Assembly (NCBI GenBank): GCA_004369085.1 | Contig: ML210241.1 | Coordinates: forward strand, 43,029 to 107,028 | Reading direction: 5' to 3' | From: Coprinopsis marcescibilis | Lineage: Eukaryota; Basidiomycota; Agaricomycetes; Agaricales; Psathyrellaceae | Length of the DNA: 64,000 bases | Part shown: positions 48,487 through 61,579 of the stretch, piece by piece | How positions within the stretch are numbered: position 1 is the first letter of the stretch | Layout: the number at the start of each line of letters is the position of its first letter | Program-made: the position numbers and the translations under genes | The notes under the pieces: model-generated | Seen by the model: the letters and a program-made list of their open reading frames with translations, nothing else | Databases searched by the model: none | What the model was told of the DNA's origin: nothing

Positions 48487-50059
48487 ATGGTCAACCTTCC
48501 CAGTCTACCAGGGGAACTCATCATTGCGATTATGGAGTTTGCCGAGTGGAGTGACATCCTAAGGATGCAACGCGTGAGTGTTCCTATTTTGACGCGCTCG
48601 ACATAACCTAATGACTGACTGTGCTTTCAGTGTTGCAAAGTTTTGAAATCATCATCACAAGCGAGATCCGTCTGGGTTGCTTTACTTCACCGATACTACC
48701 TAACGGTTTTCCCAAGGCCTTTCCTTCTGCCCAAACCTTTGGAACACTGCGTCGAGCGAACTGGAAGCTCTCATCACAGGGTGGTTTCGAGACGTGCGTG
48801 ACTTCTCCGACGAATTCTCCCTGCCACAGACGTCGACACTCCAAGTAAACACCGAAGAACACAAAAAGCTTGTTACGATTCCTGGCGGTCGATTCATACT
48901 GTACTCGGCACATAAAGGCAGTGTTTACTACCAGGATCCCCAAAATGGTTCCAATGCCCCGCCGGACTTGCTGATCCAATCACCATTTCACGACTCCTTG
49001 ACGAGGTGTGCGGTCAAAATGACCTTCTCGTTTGAACCGCTCTTCCCTCGCGACATCGACTTTCTCAAATGTGAAGCCTTGGAGGACCAATGGTTTCCCC
49101 AGTCCCTGAATCTGGTATTGACATGGCACAGCTATGGAACCACGTTTCCAGATGTTCCAGAAACCGTCATCGAAGTATGGACACTTTTGCCTTAGGTTGT
49201 TGGCGGCGATCTAGTGGGATATCTAGGTCAAAGGCTATCATCTTTAACGAGGATCCGTACGGGGTTATTATCTCTTGCGCCATCCTTGGTGATAAGGTTG
49301 CCTATGGCATGCCTGGAGCTATGTTGGATAATACTCCCGCTGTTGTCGTTGTGAACTGGGCCGGCCTAAACAGAGGTTCATTTCCAGACCATCGTGTGTA
49401 CCTGCCAATTGATCCAGCTGAAGTGGGTTTGCACACATTCATATCAGTGGAATCCAGAAAACTGACCTCATTTGGCAGAACTTAATGCTTCTACCTGAAT
49501 CTCGCATTATGGTTGTGTATCGCCAGAGCATTGAAATCTGGAGCCTGGCGCAAGGAACTCCCTTATATGCTCTTCCACCTTCCCGACGACAACGAGTTCT
49601 CTCTGTAGTACCAGACTGGATGAAATTGTTTGACTGTCCAATCGTGTTTGGCACAGGCACCAACTTCTTCATTCGAAATTCCATTCGGATCATTATCCCC
49701 ACCCTCAGAGGCCTCCACGGAATGCTTTTGCCTTGCTTTCCCAAGGAATACATATTAATCGGCCAATCGAAGTGGTACGCTTGGTCCAGGGGAAATACAA
49801 GCTTGCTGGTGCTGACAACTTGCAATGGTACGGTTACCGAAAGGGCGCATCAGGTTTCAACCGCTCTCATCTTGTCCTCCAATACTCCTGGCCCAACAAC
49901 ATACCATTTGCTGGAATGGCACAAATCATACCTGAACAATACAAGAAATGGGTTTGCACATACTTTCATTTCGACAAATCATTGAACCGTATTCAAACAT
50001 CCAACGAACACACTTTACAGTACCATGTCGTCAACCTTATTAATAAGGCTGTTATTTAA
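48487..50059 (+). pseudogene. Repeated F-box-like family, copy D, three disabling lesions
   Basis: Closely similar to copy B over its full length but in inverted orientation. It keeps the family start ATG and the F-box segment (MVNLPSLPGELIIAIMEFAE). A 2-nt deletion (CACTGCGTCG against CACTGCGCGTCG, near 48751) shifts the frame. A C-to-T change makes TAG at 49193-49195 where copy B has CAG. One T is missing near 49240 (CATCTTTAACG against CATCTTTTAACG). The C-terminal part (WYGYRKGASGF, LNRIQTSNEHTLQYH) is otherwise well preserved. The lesions look recent. Confidence 0.85.
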
Positions 50060-50426
50060 AGTTTCGCTTGACTTTTCGTCCTTCCCCCTCACTCTTGGAC
50101 GCGACATGACGACTGGCGCTGGACTTGGTTTCGCCATTCTCCAATCTCCACAAACTCTGGATGGACATAATCTTGACTATCGAAGCCTAACAGAGGCCCA
50201 TGGATTCCTTAGCCTCAAATCCCTAATGATCACTGTCCGCCAAGTTCCAACATCGTTTGTTTCACCCATCCAACCCTCCAACATGTCGCCTCCAACCACT
50301 TGTGAACCTTGTCAGACAACCTCCAGCACAAAGACCAGCTTGCGGATGCATGCAACCTCTTCAGTTTGCCCACCATACACTTTACACTATTATATGGTTA
50401 ACTTGAGTAACAATGTTGTTGGTTGA
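50060..50426 (+). pseudogene. Extra C-terminal remnant of the same family
   Basis: Directly after copy D an open stretch ends with LHYYMVNLSNNVVG and a stop, which mirrors the end YHVANFSSTVAG of copy C. The rest of the stretch shows no clear similarity. It suggests that another family copy once lay here. Confidence 0.4.
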
Positions 50427-52070
50427 GCAACAATATGCTTGTCACCAGTCAGACCTGGAGCTTTTGCCGAGTTCTGAACAAAAAAACCTCAGTTTGGTCC
50501 CGGGGGAATACACATTTGCCCGCACAGACTTGGCACAGACCCTCTGCAATGATTTGGGAGTTGGGTACGGAGAGAGCGTGTCAGGTCTTGGCTCCTCCCA
50601 TCGTCTTTCAGGTTTTGAGGTCGACTCTCGACTCCGAGTCGGTACCACCTCGAACCGGCCCGGGGCACAGCTTTTTGTCCTATGTACTGTTCGTGGGATT
50701 GACAGTATTCGGCAAACTCCGTGAACCATCGCACAGTGGCCAAGCCATCTCCTTATGTCCTTGATTCGATCCACCCACCAGCTTTGTAAATCGGAATCTT
50801 GTTAACATCAATGCAATAGCTTCCACCTGCAATCTTTGGGAATTAGAACTGTGAGCATAGAAGCTGATACGGAAAACGGCAGTGTGACAGCAGGAAGCAC
50901 AGGTTAAGGTAAGCCAATTGTTTGTTCAAGCCCTAAATATTAATAGTGGAAAATGGGATAGGCAATACAGAAGGAAAACTTGCGGTCCTGTTTTCTGCCA
51001 AGATACATCTTTGCAGAGTTGAGCGAATCATCCTCCCAGAAGATTATTCAATGGTTTGCACTGCTTCGGGCTCCACGTCATTGTGAGCGCTGTCGCGTGG
51101 TACCAATACGTTCTCTGCTGGGCCTGCCATCCGAGGTGACCCTTTTCGGGTCATACTTATGCTGTCTCTCACGTAGGTCGACACCGAAACGGAAATCCAC
51201 ACACAATCGAGCGAGTAGGCTTTGATTCTTCGCACCACATGATAATATGACTCTCTTTCTAGGGATACCGCCTTCTGTCCATGCGGTCTTGAACTGGAAT
51301 TCCAGCTGAAGAACCATCTAAACTACATTTTCTGCGGTCATTTGGACTGGCTGTATTCACTTTCGGGGAAGAAGCGTGACCCAACACATCGGCATTGTAA
51401 ATTGACAATTGCTAAATACTCGCGGATGAATCCCGGAAGTCAATATCTCGAAAGACTATCGGTCAAATGACAACAAATCTCGGCTCTAGTACCAAATTCG
51501 GTTCCCAGCGTACTAGTCTTCGCGCGAAACAGCGGGTTTGCCTGACATATCACTTCGTTAGAAGATCGTGCATTTACGGAAATGTTCACTAATCGGACCT
51601 TGCATATAGCCAAATCTACACTCAGACCTACCCTCAAGAGTCGACCTCTCCTCAAGAAATCATGCCCACAGCGACTATACCAGGAAGCCCACGACTGGGA
51701 AGCAACCCTTTACTGGTTGCGCGAAGCTTCTGAGATCCTGCTTAGCACAAGGTTTCGATCAGTTGGGAAGGTTGCCCAATTGTTCGCCTTGCTGGCATCG
51801 GAGCTGGAGCAAGACAAGCCTGGTCCTCTACTAATTTGTCTACCACAGACGGCTTGCTCGCTGCTACTTGTAGAAGTGGACAGCGCGTGCGACCCTTCGG
51901 CAGGACGGGGAAGACATCCATCACGGAGAAGTGCTCTCAGAGAAGAGAACCATATGCCAAGCTAACCATGCCGAAGAAGCACACCACTTGAACTCTGTAT
52001 TAAAGGTTGGTGTCACTTTTGAAATGAAGGATCCCCAACCTCATCTTTCTTTCTTCCTCCGTTTTCAGGT
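50427..52070. other. Intergenic region, no recognised gene
   Basis: Several open frames of 60-130 codons occur (for example 51582-51965 plus), but none shows a recognisable domain or splice support. The last ~100 bp before 52071 are CT-rich (CTTTCTTTCTTCCTCC), consistent with the promoter of the mannosidase gene. Confidence 0.4.
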
Positions 52071-54753
52071 ATGGCTTTGCGGCGGCTCCTGCTTTCGACG
52101 GCTCTTTTCGGTGCTGCCTATGGTGGCTTGGTCCAGAAACCTAACCTGGTCGTTCCTCCCGCCTTCGGGCCGTATGCCGCAGAGGTGAAGGAAATGTTTG
52201 TTGGGAGCTACGAAGCGTACAAGTAAGAGACTCACGTTAGTGTTTGCCCACTAGCATTCTAACAGATACTTAGGACGTATGCTTGGGGATTCGATGACCT
52301 GTATCCAATGAGCAAAAGTAAGTGACGTTCGTTGATGCATTGTTAGTCCAGTACTGACCATTATCTTCAGCTGGAGGAAATGGAAGAAACGGATGGGGTA
52401 TGAATCGGTCGCTGTCCGTGGAGGACTCAGAATCCGTAGACACCTAACAACATTTTCTAACAGGAGCTACCATTGTCGACTCCATGTCCACCATGGTCAG
52501 TACCCTTCTTCAGTCCGGCTGTTCTCTTCTGATCTAGTGGCCTACAGTATATTATGGGCCTAACTGTAAGACCCTCGTCCGTCCCCCTCGAACCTGACGT
52601 GACGGGTCATGTAGGACTTATTTGAAGAGGCTGTGGAATTCTCTAGCAAAATCGATTTCACCCAATCCAAGATACCTGATAAAGTCAGGTGAGCAGCATT
52701 TCGTTGACATACCTGTGCAGCTCAACTGCTGAATGTGCCATCAGCGTCTTTGAGACCACTATCCGATTCCTTGGAGGGCTGCTCAGCGCGTATGAAATGA
52801 GTGACGGAAAATACCCAGCCTTGATTGAAAGGGCCACAGAGCTTACTGACAAGATGGCCTATGCTTGGATTGGGGTACGGGTTGCTCCTGCTACTTCGTG
52901 TCGCGTCGTGTCTGACCCCCCTCGTTAGGACAACAACATTCCCCACGGCTTCCTGAACTTTACTGACAATACCGCGTTCATTGCTAGGGTAAGGAGTGTT
53001 CCCCTTGAAACAGCGCATCTGCTTAGTGAATCATTCTAGACGAACATCGCGGAAGCAGGAACGGTACGATATTGGATCCCTGGGTCCCACCTGAGGCTAA
53101 CGTGTTCTTCAGCTTCTCCTTGAATGGGAAACCCTCTCGAAGCACACCGGCAATAACACCTATGCCGAATTGACATTGCGATCGCAAAGGCATATCGCTA
53201 GTTTGGTAAGCTTTTCCTTCTCAACCCGATGTATCTATTGCTGAAAACTGTCTTAGCCTTCTCCTTTCCCAGGTTTGCCCAGTGCGCTTACTGCCGTCTG
53301 TTTATCCGCTAATTGTGCGCATCAGGTCTGGCAGTGACCTGGATTCAACCAGATACTGGTGAATGGATTGGAGGCTACATTGTTAGTCACGTTTCGCTTC
53401 ACTGCGATCATCTCGCTGACGGTATTCTTTGCAGACCTGGGGAGGCGCTGCTGACAGCTACTACGAATATCTCATCAAGCATGCACGACTTTCCAACACC
53501 GACGACCACCTCTTCGCTGACGTTTGGGCGACCGCTGTTGACTCGTCGATCCATAACCTCATGAAGGTACTGCTATTCCCATCGTACAAATACCATCAGG
53601 CTAACCTATCGCCATTTTCAGACATCAACAGTTGGCAACTTTACATACCTTGCCGATTTCGATTCTAACAGCACCATTCGGCATATTGGATCTCACCTCG
53701 CATGCTTCCATGGCGGAAACTGGATATATGGTGGGTCATATAACTCTATGAAATGTCCCTTCTGACCATCATATGTCTAGGTGGCAAATTGATTAACAAC
53801 GAAACTATCGTCAACTACGGTCTCGACTTGGTTGAAGGCTGCTGGAACACCTATAGCAATACACCGTACGTATCTCCGTCCTCGAATCAACTTCGGAAAC
53901 AGCGAAATCTGACGCGTAGAATGACCATCATGCAGAAGCGGCATCGGCCCTGAATCGTTCGGCTATGCCTCGAGTGAGGGCGAGTACAGCGGGGACACGG
54001 AACCCATCAGCGACAAGCAGCGCGAATTCTACAACCGCACAGGCTTTTATCCCCGGAACACCAACTACATCCTCCGTCCCGAGGTTCTCGAGTCCAACTT
54101 CTATGCATGGCGGGCAACCGGTGACACCAAGTACCTCGAACGTGCAGTTTCCGCCATCAAAGCATTCAAGAAGAACTTGCTCGCCCCGAGTGGTGGGTAC
54201 GCTAGCTTGGACGACGTGACGCTCGTGGAGGGGCCCAAACTGGACTTTACAGAGAGTTTCTGGTATGCAGAGACATTGAAGTATTTGTAAGTTGCATTTA
54301 CGTTCCACCCGATCCCCTTTCCATCCCAAACCCTCCGGGCCTCCCCTTCTCGGAGATTCGGGACTACCGTTGAGCCGGCCTTGTCCAACAACACAACTGA
54401 CACTGCCTATGCTCGATTGACAGGTACCTGACCTTTGATGATCCAAACCATATCAACATCGACGAATGTAAGCATTTTTCTTCTCTGTACTTGTTGCACT
54501 GCTTCGGTGGATTGGATTCCTAATACGCCGAATTGGTTTTATTTTAGGGGTCTTCAACACCGAAGCCCATCCATTCAAGGCCCCGCTGCCTAAAGACACC
54601 TATGCCGCGCCTAGCCGGTACCAGCGACCCGCACCGACCAGAGCATGGGTGTTGCAAGGAGACCCGGAGGATGTGGATCCGGGGTATTATAGCGTCAACC
54701 CCGATCGGCCGGGGCCTACGTCCGCTCAGCGAATCTTCGATACGTGGAATTGA
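52071..54753 (+). CDS. GH47 class I alpha-1,2-mannosidase, secretory
   Basis: An intron-rich gene with many small exons, coding for about 530-540 residues. It starts with a signal peptide (MALRRLLLSTALFGAAYGG). Class I mannosidase blocks appear in order: FVGSYEAYKTYAWGFDDLYP, GGNGRNGWGATIVDSMSTMYIMGL split by introns, VFETTIRFLGGLLSAYE (family general-acid region), GAADSYYEYLIKH (family base Asp), FGYASSEGEYS, NYILRPEVLESNFYAW, FTESFWYAETLKYLYL and the calcium-binding VFNTEAHPF. The family trims alpha-1,2-mannose from N-glycans in the ER/Golgi or outside the cell; with a signal peptide and no membrane anchor, a secreted enzyme is likely. The stop is at 54751-54753. Confidence 0.94.
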
Positions 54754-55207
54754 GCGTTGGTGGTGGGCGATGGGTGCTGGTGTGCTGGTACTGGTACTGG
54801 TACTAGTATGGGCTGGGATTGCTGTTAATTCGATGTGTAAAACTTGCGGTCATCTGGAACGGGATAGACGAATGCATTGCATATGCATCATCAATTTTGG
54901 GTACCCGGGTGGTCATCGATCGCAGGTTACAACTTTCTCTTCAGGACGTGACTGGAATTCGGGGTCGTATGTGTTCATTCTAATTTTCCGTGTGTTCTGG
55001 TTTATTAGCATCGTCTGTAATGCGACATCATTTCGGGGATACAATACAAATTACATGTTTGAGCGTGTACAGCTCGTGGTCGTGGTCGTGGACAGTTGAG
55101 ATGTGGTGTAGGTTGAGATACGGTCAAGCGGTAGAGTGGTTGGCAGATTGCAGATTGCGATCAGTTTATGCCCAACCCGAGGTGAGCACACGGAAGCATG
55201 GCGTGCA
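54754..55207. other. Convergent 3' region
   Basis: Spacer between the mannosidase and the convergent F-box gene. A short run of GGTACT repeats lies around 54784-54805. No gene is seen. Confidence 0.4.
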
Positions 55208-57070
55208 TCAACATTGCTGCCAACTGCGGTACCACCCATTACTGCCAGTAGCGCACGCAGACAAGGTCTCCGCCCGAACGGCCTGGAAAGCCTGTACGAC
55301 TTCGTGTAGCTGCGCCCACCGCTCCTCATCGTGATGGTGTAAGCCGGTGATATCCTGTATGCGGGGGAAGAGGTGGTCGACGTGTCGGGCAAACTGGACG
55401 AGGTTGCGTGCGTCCGCGAACCGGTCTTCGTGCTCTTGGTCGTCCTCTGTTGCCATCGTGAGCCGCTGCAGGCCGTGCTGGCGGTCGAGTGGCGAGTTTG
55501 ATTTGAGGGGGACGGTGGGTGTGGGTATGGCCGCGATCGAGCGTTGCGCTGTGTGACCGGAAGAGGAAGATATAGTCGGATTCAGATCGACTTCCATGCT
55601 TGAGGGAGACGGGGAGAATAGGGGAGGGGATAATGGTGGCTTGGGGAGGACAAAGGGCGGGATATCCGTTATATCGATTGGTATCCGCACATGTTTCAAC
55701 TGAGGACATAAATCCCGGAGGTTTACCAACGAATTCAAGGTCGGCCGTGTCCGGTCTCCGCTCACGTAGGGTAGAAGCAGTTTCGTGATCCTAGGCCACG
55801 CCATGGCCAACTGCACAACATTCTCGTCTGTGAGGTTGAGGATATACCCTTCCAAGCGGAATTCACGGAGATTGCGTAAGGGGAGGAGAGGGGCAATTGC
55901 AGTGAGGAGATCGAGCTCGTCGGAGATGGTCAGGTTTTCACCATGGATGATGTGGACGAGACCGAAGCTCTGCAGGCAGGAGCCCCAGCGGTCTACAGAG
56001 TCTGTGATGAAGCCTGTGCGCTGGCTGGCTGTGTCTTGCGAAGAGACTGCGACGAGTGTTTCAAGTGAGGTGGAGGTGATATGCGGGAGGAATGCACGAG
56101 TGAAAGGAATGCTGGCGGTGATCATGAGGGATTTGAGGTTGGGGAACCCAATGTCCTCTGTTAGGGGCTCGATGTTCGAGTTTGTAAAGTCAAGAGCGAG
56201 TTCTTCAAGTTTCGGTTTCCTGCCGAGTTCTTGAAGCCACGCGAGCTCGATTGCAGGACCCATTCCGTCGATTTCGAGAGTGCGGAGGTTGGAAAATGGT
56301 AAAACAAGGTCCAGCATTCCGTCAGTCAAATTCTCTCCTCTGAGCACGATGCTCTCCAGGTCCGCTCCATCTGCGTGCAAGGTATGCAGAAAAGTGCCTA
56401 TCAGCTTGTCTTCAATTGATGTTATCTTGCAGAACTCAAGCGACTGGAGGGATGGGCTGAGGAAGAGGAAAACACCTGAGATGAGGAAATCGCTCTGGCT
56501 GATCCATGGGCAGTGGAGATGACGCAGAGATGGCAACAACGGCGTAGAACGTAGTTGCGCAATCCTAAAGTAGACGTGCATGGCAATATCAAGGCGATTT
56601 GGGTCCCTGCTGTAGCAGAACCTCTTCACCCTGCGCGCATACCAATCGAATCGTGCCCATTCTTCTGGTGATATCGTTCCTCGCAGGACCTAAAAGATCA
56701 ATGTGTCAGAAACAGACAGTAATGGGAAGCGAAAGCGTACATGAGTCTTCGACGGTGTCGCAACGAATGCAGGGAGTATCCTGAACAAAGGATAGAGGTT
56801 GTCCAGCGCACGCCACCGGCAGTCCAGTGCTGGTTCCAGATAAGCTCGACAGGTCAGGGCTAACGCCGCAAGGTTCCGACGACTTGCTTCGAGTTCGTAT
56901 TGCTCTACCGAGTCGAAATCTTGGTCGTATGAGAGATACTCGCAGATATAGGCGAGAATATCTGGATTGCTATGGAACCGCACCACACTCTGGCTGGTAG
57001 ACAGCGGGCCAGGGAAAGGGGTCGATGACGTGCCGTCGGGCAACGATTCTGATAGTAGAGGTTCTGTCAT
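55208..57070 (-). CDS. F-box/LRR-like protein
   Basis: Two exons (56741-57070 and 55208-56689) give an intact 603-residue protein. The F-box-like N-terminus has NPDILAYICEYLSY and NLAALALTCRAYLEPALDCRW. LRR-like units follow: LRHLHCPWIS, SLQSLEFCKITSIEDKL, DLESIVLRGENL, LRTLEIDGMG, KLEELALDFTNS, NLKSLMITAS, NLREFRLEGYIL, RITKLLLPYVSG. A Pro/Ser linker (PPFVLPKPPLSPPLFSPSPS) precedes the C-terminal helical part. It is a probable SCF substrate receptor with unknown target. A short piece of this gene occurs as a fragment at 13867-13930. Confidence 0.82.
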
Positions 57071-57378
57071 CCTAGAAACCCCCTAATGAAAGTCGAGGGC
57101 GAGATGAAAACATTCAAATGTGCTTGAACGTCCGGACCAGGTTCAGTGACGACGGAATGATAAAGTAAGTGGTCCGTGCGACACGGCGTTCATTCCTGGG
57201 CCGGTTACCTATTTTAATCGCCGGATTCTGACGCGGAGGCCCCTATTTCTTCAGGCTAAAACCCTGCAGTATGTACTTTCAGTCTGCGATCATAGTTTAA
57301 TTATTGTGAAGCGAAAGATAAGCCTACACAAAACAAAAACGTCTACAGGCACCATATCTACATCTCGTACCCTCATAC

Positions 57379-59661
57379 CTAGCCTATAAGAGTGGCATGT
57401 TTGGCAGAGCGCGGGCGGACTTCAACTTGATACGGAGCAGGTGTGCTATTGAGATTAAATTAAACGAATTAGAGGTCAGCCGTCCCATTAGACCTAAACC
57501 AGTAGGAGGACTTGAAGACATACCAAATGACCTCAGAAGCGACCTTGTATTCCAAGGGAATTTCCTTCCCGTGCTCGTCCCTCCCAGGCTTGATATTGAA
57601 AAGAGAGATCATGCACATGGCGAAATGCGCGAGGATGATGTCCTTTGCAAGGAATCTTCCAGGACACATCCTATAGTGAAATATCCGGTTAATGTGGTGT
57701 GATTGTAGATTGACTTGGACTTACCGACGACCATATCCAAAAATCCCAAACTCTGGGTCCAACAACTCCTTGTTGAGCTTTCCGTCTTTGAGATACCGTT
57801 CGGGTTTGAACGACATCGGATCCGGGAAACGTTCTGGATCATGCATCACTGCCCTATTTTCAAACGACTTATAAGCATAGAGTAGCTATCTTCGAAATTT
57901 GAATGACTAGTACTAGTGGCACTTACCAAGTATTCGGCAAGAATGCAGTCCCAGCAGGGATAAAATACCCCTCATATACCTCATCCTTCTTTGATACGTG
58001 CGGAAGTGCTAGTTAAATGTGATTTGTATCGGCATGAGAGTCCAAATAAAGCGAGTAAATTGACTAACCAAACGGCCCAACGGTATGCCAACGTGTACTT
58101 TCCTTGACAACAGCCTGGACAAATGGTAGGCGCTCGTAGTCTTCTGGCTGTGGAAGCCGATCCGCGCCTACCACCGTGTCCATTTCATTTTGGGCTTTAG
58201 CCATAACCTCGGGATGCATGGCTAAGGCTATAATAAGCCCATAGAGCGCACTCAACGTCTGTATGCAAGGGTGATTAGCCAGTGTAATGCGATGGGTTTC
58301 TCATGATGGTATCAGACCGAGTCGCCGAGAGTTTAATTGACATTGGACTGACCGTATCAGCTCCAGCTGTGTGATCAAGGTTCACAAGTCAGTCTGTGTG
58401 GTTAGATAGCTCATAGATAGCCCCATACCGATATACCCAATTGCAGCTACGTTCCGAGCGATTGTCGCTCGTTCCTCGTAGCTGGGGTGGGTCTCAGGGG
58501 GTAAATCATCGACAAGGCGTCTAACGAGACTTATATCCTCATCAACCTTACCCAGATCCTAAGTTGAATAATTTAACATGAGTGCATTCACTTTTTGCAT
58601 ACACTCAACCACTCACCACCTGCTCTTTAGCCTGCTTAAATGGAACCCTCGACACCTCCCGACTAAGCTCCCCCACCGCCTCCAACCGCTTCCTCCACCC
58701 CGCACCGGGGACCCACGCGGGTACGTGCCGAAGCAGAGGAATAGAGTTGACGAGGTAGCGGCCGGCGATTGCTGCTTCTGAAAAGCCTTGGTTCACGGCT
58801 TGCGCTTTGACGATCAAGTTCTCGTTCCATTGGGCGTCGTTTATGCCGTAGGAGAGGCGCATGAATGTCAGACCCAGCCACCTATGTGTATTTGGTTAGT
58901 TAGTTAATTGCTACGAGATATAGTGTAGATAGTAAAGAAACTACGCACGAGCGAGTTTGAAGACGAAAGTCATGCGGGTTCTTAACAAGCGCTCGCAGGT
59001 ACTTGAGCGTTTGATCTTCGATTATCGGCCTGTAAATCTCCATCTGCATAGGCCCGAGGTGCTGATGGAAGTGCTTTCGGTGTGCCTTCCAGAACGGTGT
59101 ATAGTTCATGAACGGAAAGGACCAGTCGAGTTTAAGCCTACCGTATATCCATGTTAGTTTCTGCCAGCACCGAGCAGGGTGATACGCACAAATCGAACAC
59201 AGGCATCCACAACCTCTCCGAAGTGTTCACAGCCTTCTTCTCTAGTATGTTTGCGATGGATTTGACGCTGTTGAGGACGACGATACGTTGTCCTAGGACT
59301 TCAAGGTACGTGATGTCGCCTGGGTCATCAATGTCAAACATCGCAGTGAGAACATACGACTACTGATGTGGTCAGAGAAGATGCTCGTACCGTATTTCTT
59401 GGCCCAGTCATTATACACAATCCAAGGATCTACCTGCGGCATCTGGAACAGGTTCCCGACGAGAGGCATACGTGGTGGACCAGGAGGCAGTGGCAGCCCC
59501 CATGCGTTCTGACTGGCTTTGCGCATGGTGCGTCGTAGTAGCAATCCTAGCCCTAAGGCCAAGGCGACAAGGACAGGTGCAACATTCCGGTTGGAGAGTG
59601 CATTGAACCAATCGTGCGATGGTGCGTATTGTGAAATCTGGCGTAGGATTGTAGTGAGCAT
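57379..59661 (-). CDS. Cytochrome P450 monooxygenase
   Basis: A multi-exon P450 of about 520 residues starting MLTTILRQISQYAP, with an N-terminal anchor (VAPVLVALALGLGLLL) and the proline hinge LPLPPGPPRMPLVGN. The I-helix AGADT lies near 58385, the ExxR motif is KESTRW (near 58090), the PERF-like motif is FKPERYL and the heme loop is FGYGRRMCPGR (near 57670) with the cysteine ligand present. The last exon ends PRSAKHATLIG at 57379. It is an ER-bound oxygenase, most like the fungal O-methylsterigmatocystin-oxidoreductase type widely expanded in Agaricomycetes; the substrate is unknown. No partner biosynthetic genes lie next to it. Confidence 0.93.
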
Positions 59662-61573
59662 GACTTCTGCACTGTGCGAATACTTCAAGGTGGGAGTTCA
59701 ATTTAAAAAGAGAGAGTGCTTATTGGACTGCGTTTTTATATTCATTATCACTAGTTGTGACATATATCTAATAGACCCAGGCCTAACACTTCGACACCGG
59801 CTTGGAAGGAGGGTATGGTGCTGTACGTTGGACCGTGGTAGCAAGCTGTACCTTACATTTGTCAGATATCCGAATTCAAGACCCCAGGCCTCGCACTGTG
59901 ATGCTCTTGCTGACCACCACTGTATTGAATCCTAGAGAAGATATGTCAAAAAGGAGTATGTGACATACTATAAGGCAACTAGAGATGTATGGTTCTTGCA
60001 ATGGATTGAGGTAAGTATAAATAGAGTCAACAGTTCTCCATTGTATCCGGCGGAGCAGGTCAGCTAAAGTACCGGTCGGTGCAATGTACATCTGTGATAT
60101 CTGTTTAGCGCCTGTTGGAGCTTAATAATCGTTAGGGCAGCTGTTGCAAAGTATACCCCGCGTGGTGTTTAACGGATGGTTGTCAGCCGTATCCGGATGA
60201 GAAAGATCCTACATAACATACATCGCCGCAGTGATAGCGATTGTTTCACCTGCGACATTTGGGCTACCTCCGGACACTTGCTATTTTTAAATGCACGACG
60301 CAAGAGACCGATCCCAGGCAGGCGGTTCCAGGCAGCGACAATCTTCTGGGATGATTGAACCTTCAACTTTGCAGCCTGTAGCCTGCTTAAATTGGCTTGG
60401 GGTCGACCATGCGGCTGATCCAAGATTATATGGCGGTCTGAACTTTGATTCGAATATCAGGTGCGCTCGGGAAAGGTATACCGGTGCGTAACCTGAGGAG
60501 ACGGGAGCTTAAAATAGAACATTACATTCTCCGTAACGTGATGCCAAATTCTAGGTTCAAAATCAATGGCAATGTAGACTTGTACCTCCCGTGAAGTAGC
60601 CTTGCGCGGGGTCGAGGGCGGGCCAGTCCCAGGGAACAGTGTCTTGCGGTTTGTTCTTGATTCAGTTCCGGGGATCTATAGTCAGTCTCAGGCTGTGGTA
60701 GACGGGTAACATGTAACACTGATGACGATGATATGTATCATCAAATTGGAATGGAAGAACGTTATAGTGGAAGGTCTGAAGGGGGAAGCTGAATTAACAG
60801 GGGATGTGTAGGGAGAAATGAACTCTAAAAAAGATTAATATGGAGGCAGGGCAAGTATCCATCCGAGCTTTGAGTCTTTGAGATATTGAATCGGAACTCG
60901 AACCTGTTGTCGCCATGTGTCTATTTGAATTAACTGTTCGTCCCTACTTCGTGTACTCTAGCAAAGTGAACTACGCAGTACAACCATGTAACTGACACGT
61001 TGATTACTGAGGCTGGCCATATGGTATTCGGAGGTAATCGATGCTCGAATCCTTTGACCGGATAAGGTTCAAATATTTGTCGAAGAAAGACTCTGCGTGA
61101 ATACCAGGTCTGTACCGTTTCGGGAAGGGTTGCCTAAATCCAGCGGAAGTTAATTGGCCGCGCCAAGAGTCCTGAAGAACCAGGAGCCCGTGGAGTAAGT
61201 AAGAGTACGTAGGGGTTCAAACGAAAAAAAATAATCGACGAACGCGTCCTCTCTTATAAACAGTAAGCATATTCTGGGGTACATGCGTTCGATATCTATG
61301 TCACGCAGTAGCAAGGCTGTAGAGATAGAGCGTCCAAAGTGGGCATCCGCATGAGCGGGAAGAAGAGTTAGATCATCGAGCAAGGCGTCCATGGTCCTTC
61401 ACTGTATTTGACATCCAATATCCAGCGATAATATTCATCTGTACTAGTACATACAATCGCGATCTATGGCGAGCATGCGAAACCCGGATTATGGCACTGG
61501 TCGTCGTCGGTCGTGGCACGGTCGCTTTTACAGCTGTTGTTATGATTTTAGTCTTAGAACGGACTTCCGCTTG
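59662..61573. other. Gene-poor interval
   Basis: About 1.9 kb upstream of the P450 without a recognisable gene. The open frames at 60169-60423 and 61150-61392 (minus) have no motif that I can name. Confidence 0.4.
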
Positions 61574-61579
61574 TCAGAC

